In this document: one piece after another, positions 6,237-6,297 of the stretch
How positions within the stretch are numbered: position 1 is the first letter of the stretch
How the letters are laid out: the number at the start of each line of letters is the position of its first letter
Origin: Clostridiales bacterium
GTDB taxonomy: Bacteria > Bacillota > Clostridia > Oscillospirales > Acutalibacteraceae
Reading direction: 5' to 3'
NCBI GenBank assembly: GCA_022791355.1
Contig: JAAVYX010000006.1
Location: 1-6,297 of the forward strand
Length of the DNA stretch: 6,297 bases
Notes under the pieces: model-generated
Databases searched by the model: none
What the model was told of the DNA's origin: nothing
The model's input: the letters and a program-made list of their open reading frames with translations, nothing else
Program-made: the position numbers and the translations under genes

Positions 6237-6263
6237 GATAGATTTTCGTTCGGCCCATCTAAG

Positions 6264-6284
6264 CGAACAGCCAAAGGCTGTTCG
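6264..6284. other. Perfect 9-bp hairpin at the right edge
   Basis: CGAACAGCC (6264-6272) and GGCTGTTCG (6276-6284) pair perfectly around AAA. The flanking AAG (6261-6263) and CTT (6288-6290) could extend the stem across a 3-nt bulge. On the plus strand the stem is followed by TTGCTTCCC, a poor T tract, so it could be a weak terminator or part of the repeat family. The window ends 13 nt later, so context is missing. Confidence 0.6.
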
Positions 6285-6297
6285 TTGCTTCCCGCAA

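Larger units (their letters stand above)
6072..6258. repeat. 187-bp segment bounded by an imperfect 21-bp inverted repeat
   Basis: The 21 bases at 6072-6092 on the plus strand begin ATGGGCCGA, contain GAAAATCT and end in T. The minus strand read from 6258 to 6238 has the same sequence with three substitutions (18 of 21 identical). Between the arms lie two copies of the 19-bp repeat, block A of the terminal inverted repeat and one perfect hairpin. The arrangement resembles the ends of a small non-autonomous element, but no target-site duplication is obvious and the arms may simply be another dispersed motif. Confidence 0.55.

Overview
The window looks like part of a spore-forming, fairly high-GC gut Firmicute, probably Oscillospiraceae-like. 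That reading rests on an alpha/beta-type small acid-soluble spore protein (SASP) gene, strong AGGAGG-type ribosome binding sites, sigma-A promoters with 17-bp spacers, and a dockerin of the DVMEICKILAR style. The lineage is inferred from protein style, not from a marker gene. Both genes are on the minus strand and each has its own terminator.

Layout from left to right. Positions 1-347 are AT-rich and non-coding. They hold a decaying array of a GGCGCGAAACC-containing repeat and a perfect-consensus sigma-A promoter (305-333) that fires leftward into the array. A strong intrinsic terminator (348-387) ends the large gene at 398-5485. That gene encodes a 1695-residue secreted modular glycoside hydrolase family 92 (GH92) alpha-mannosidase: signal peptide, two tandem F5/8 type C domains, a further beta-sandwich, GH92 N-terminal and catalytic domains, a third F5/8 type C-like domain, two bacterial Ig-like domains and a C-terminal type I dockerin. 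Its RBS, its promoter and a possible operator palindrome lie at 5491-5566. A near-symmetric terminator (5629-5662) separates it from the SASP gene (5679-5876). Positions 5893-6297 carry no convincing gene, but do carry inverted copies of the left-hand repeats and two perfect hairpins.

The two genes are not an obvious functional unit. The mannosidase would act outside the cell on mannose-rich glycans (host N-glycans or fungal mannan) and could dock onto a cohesin-bearing partner that is not in this window. The SASP would coat DNA in the dormant spore. The least explained structure is the pair of outward-facing repeat blocks at the two ends. A 17-bp block and a 23-bp block, both exactly conserved and separated by 23 non-conserved bases, occur near the left edge (11-73) and again, inverted, near the right edge (6149-6211).
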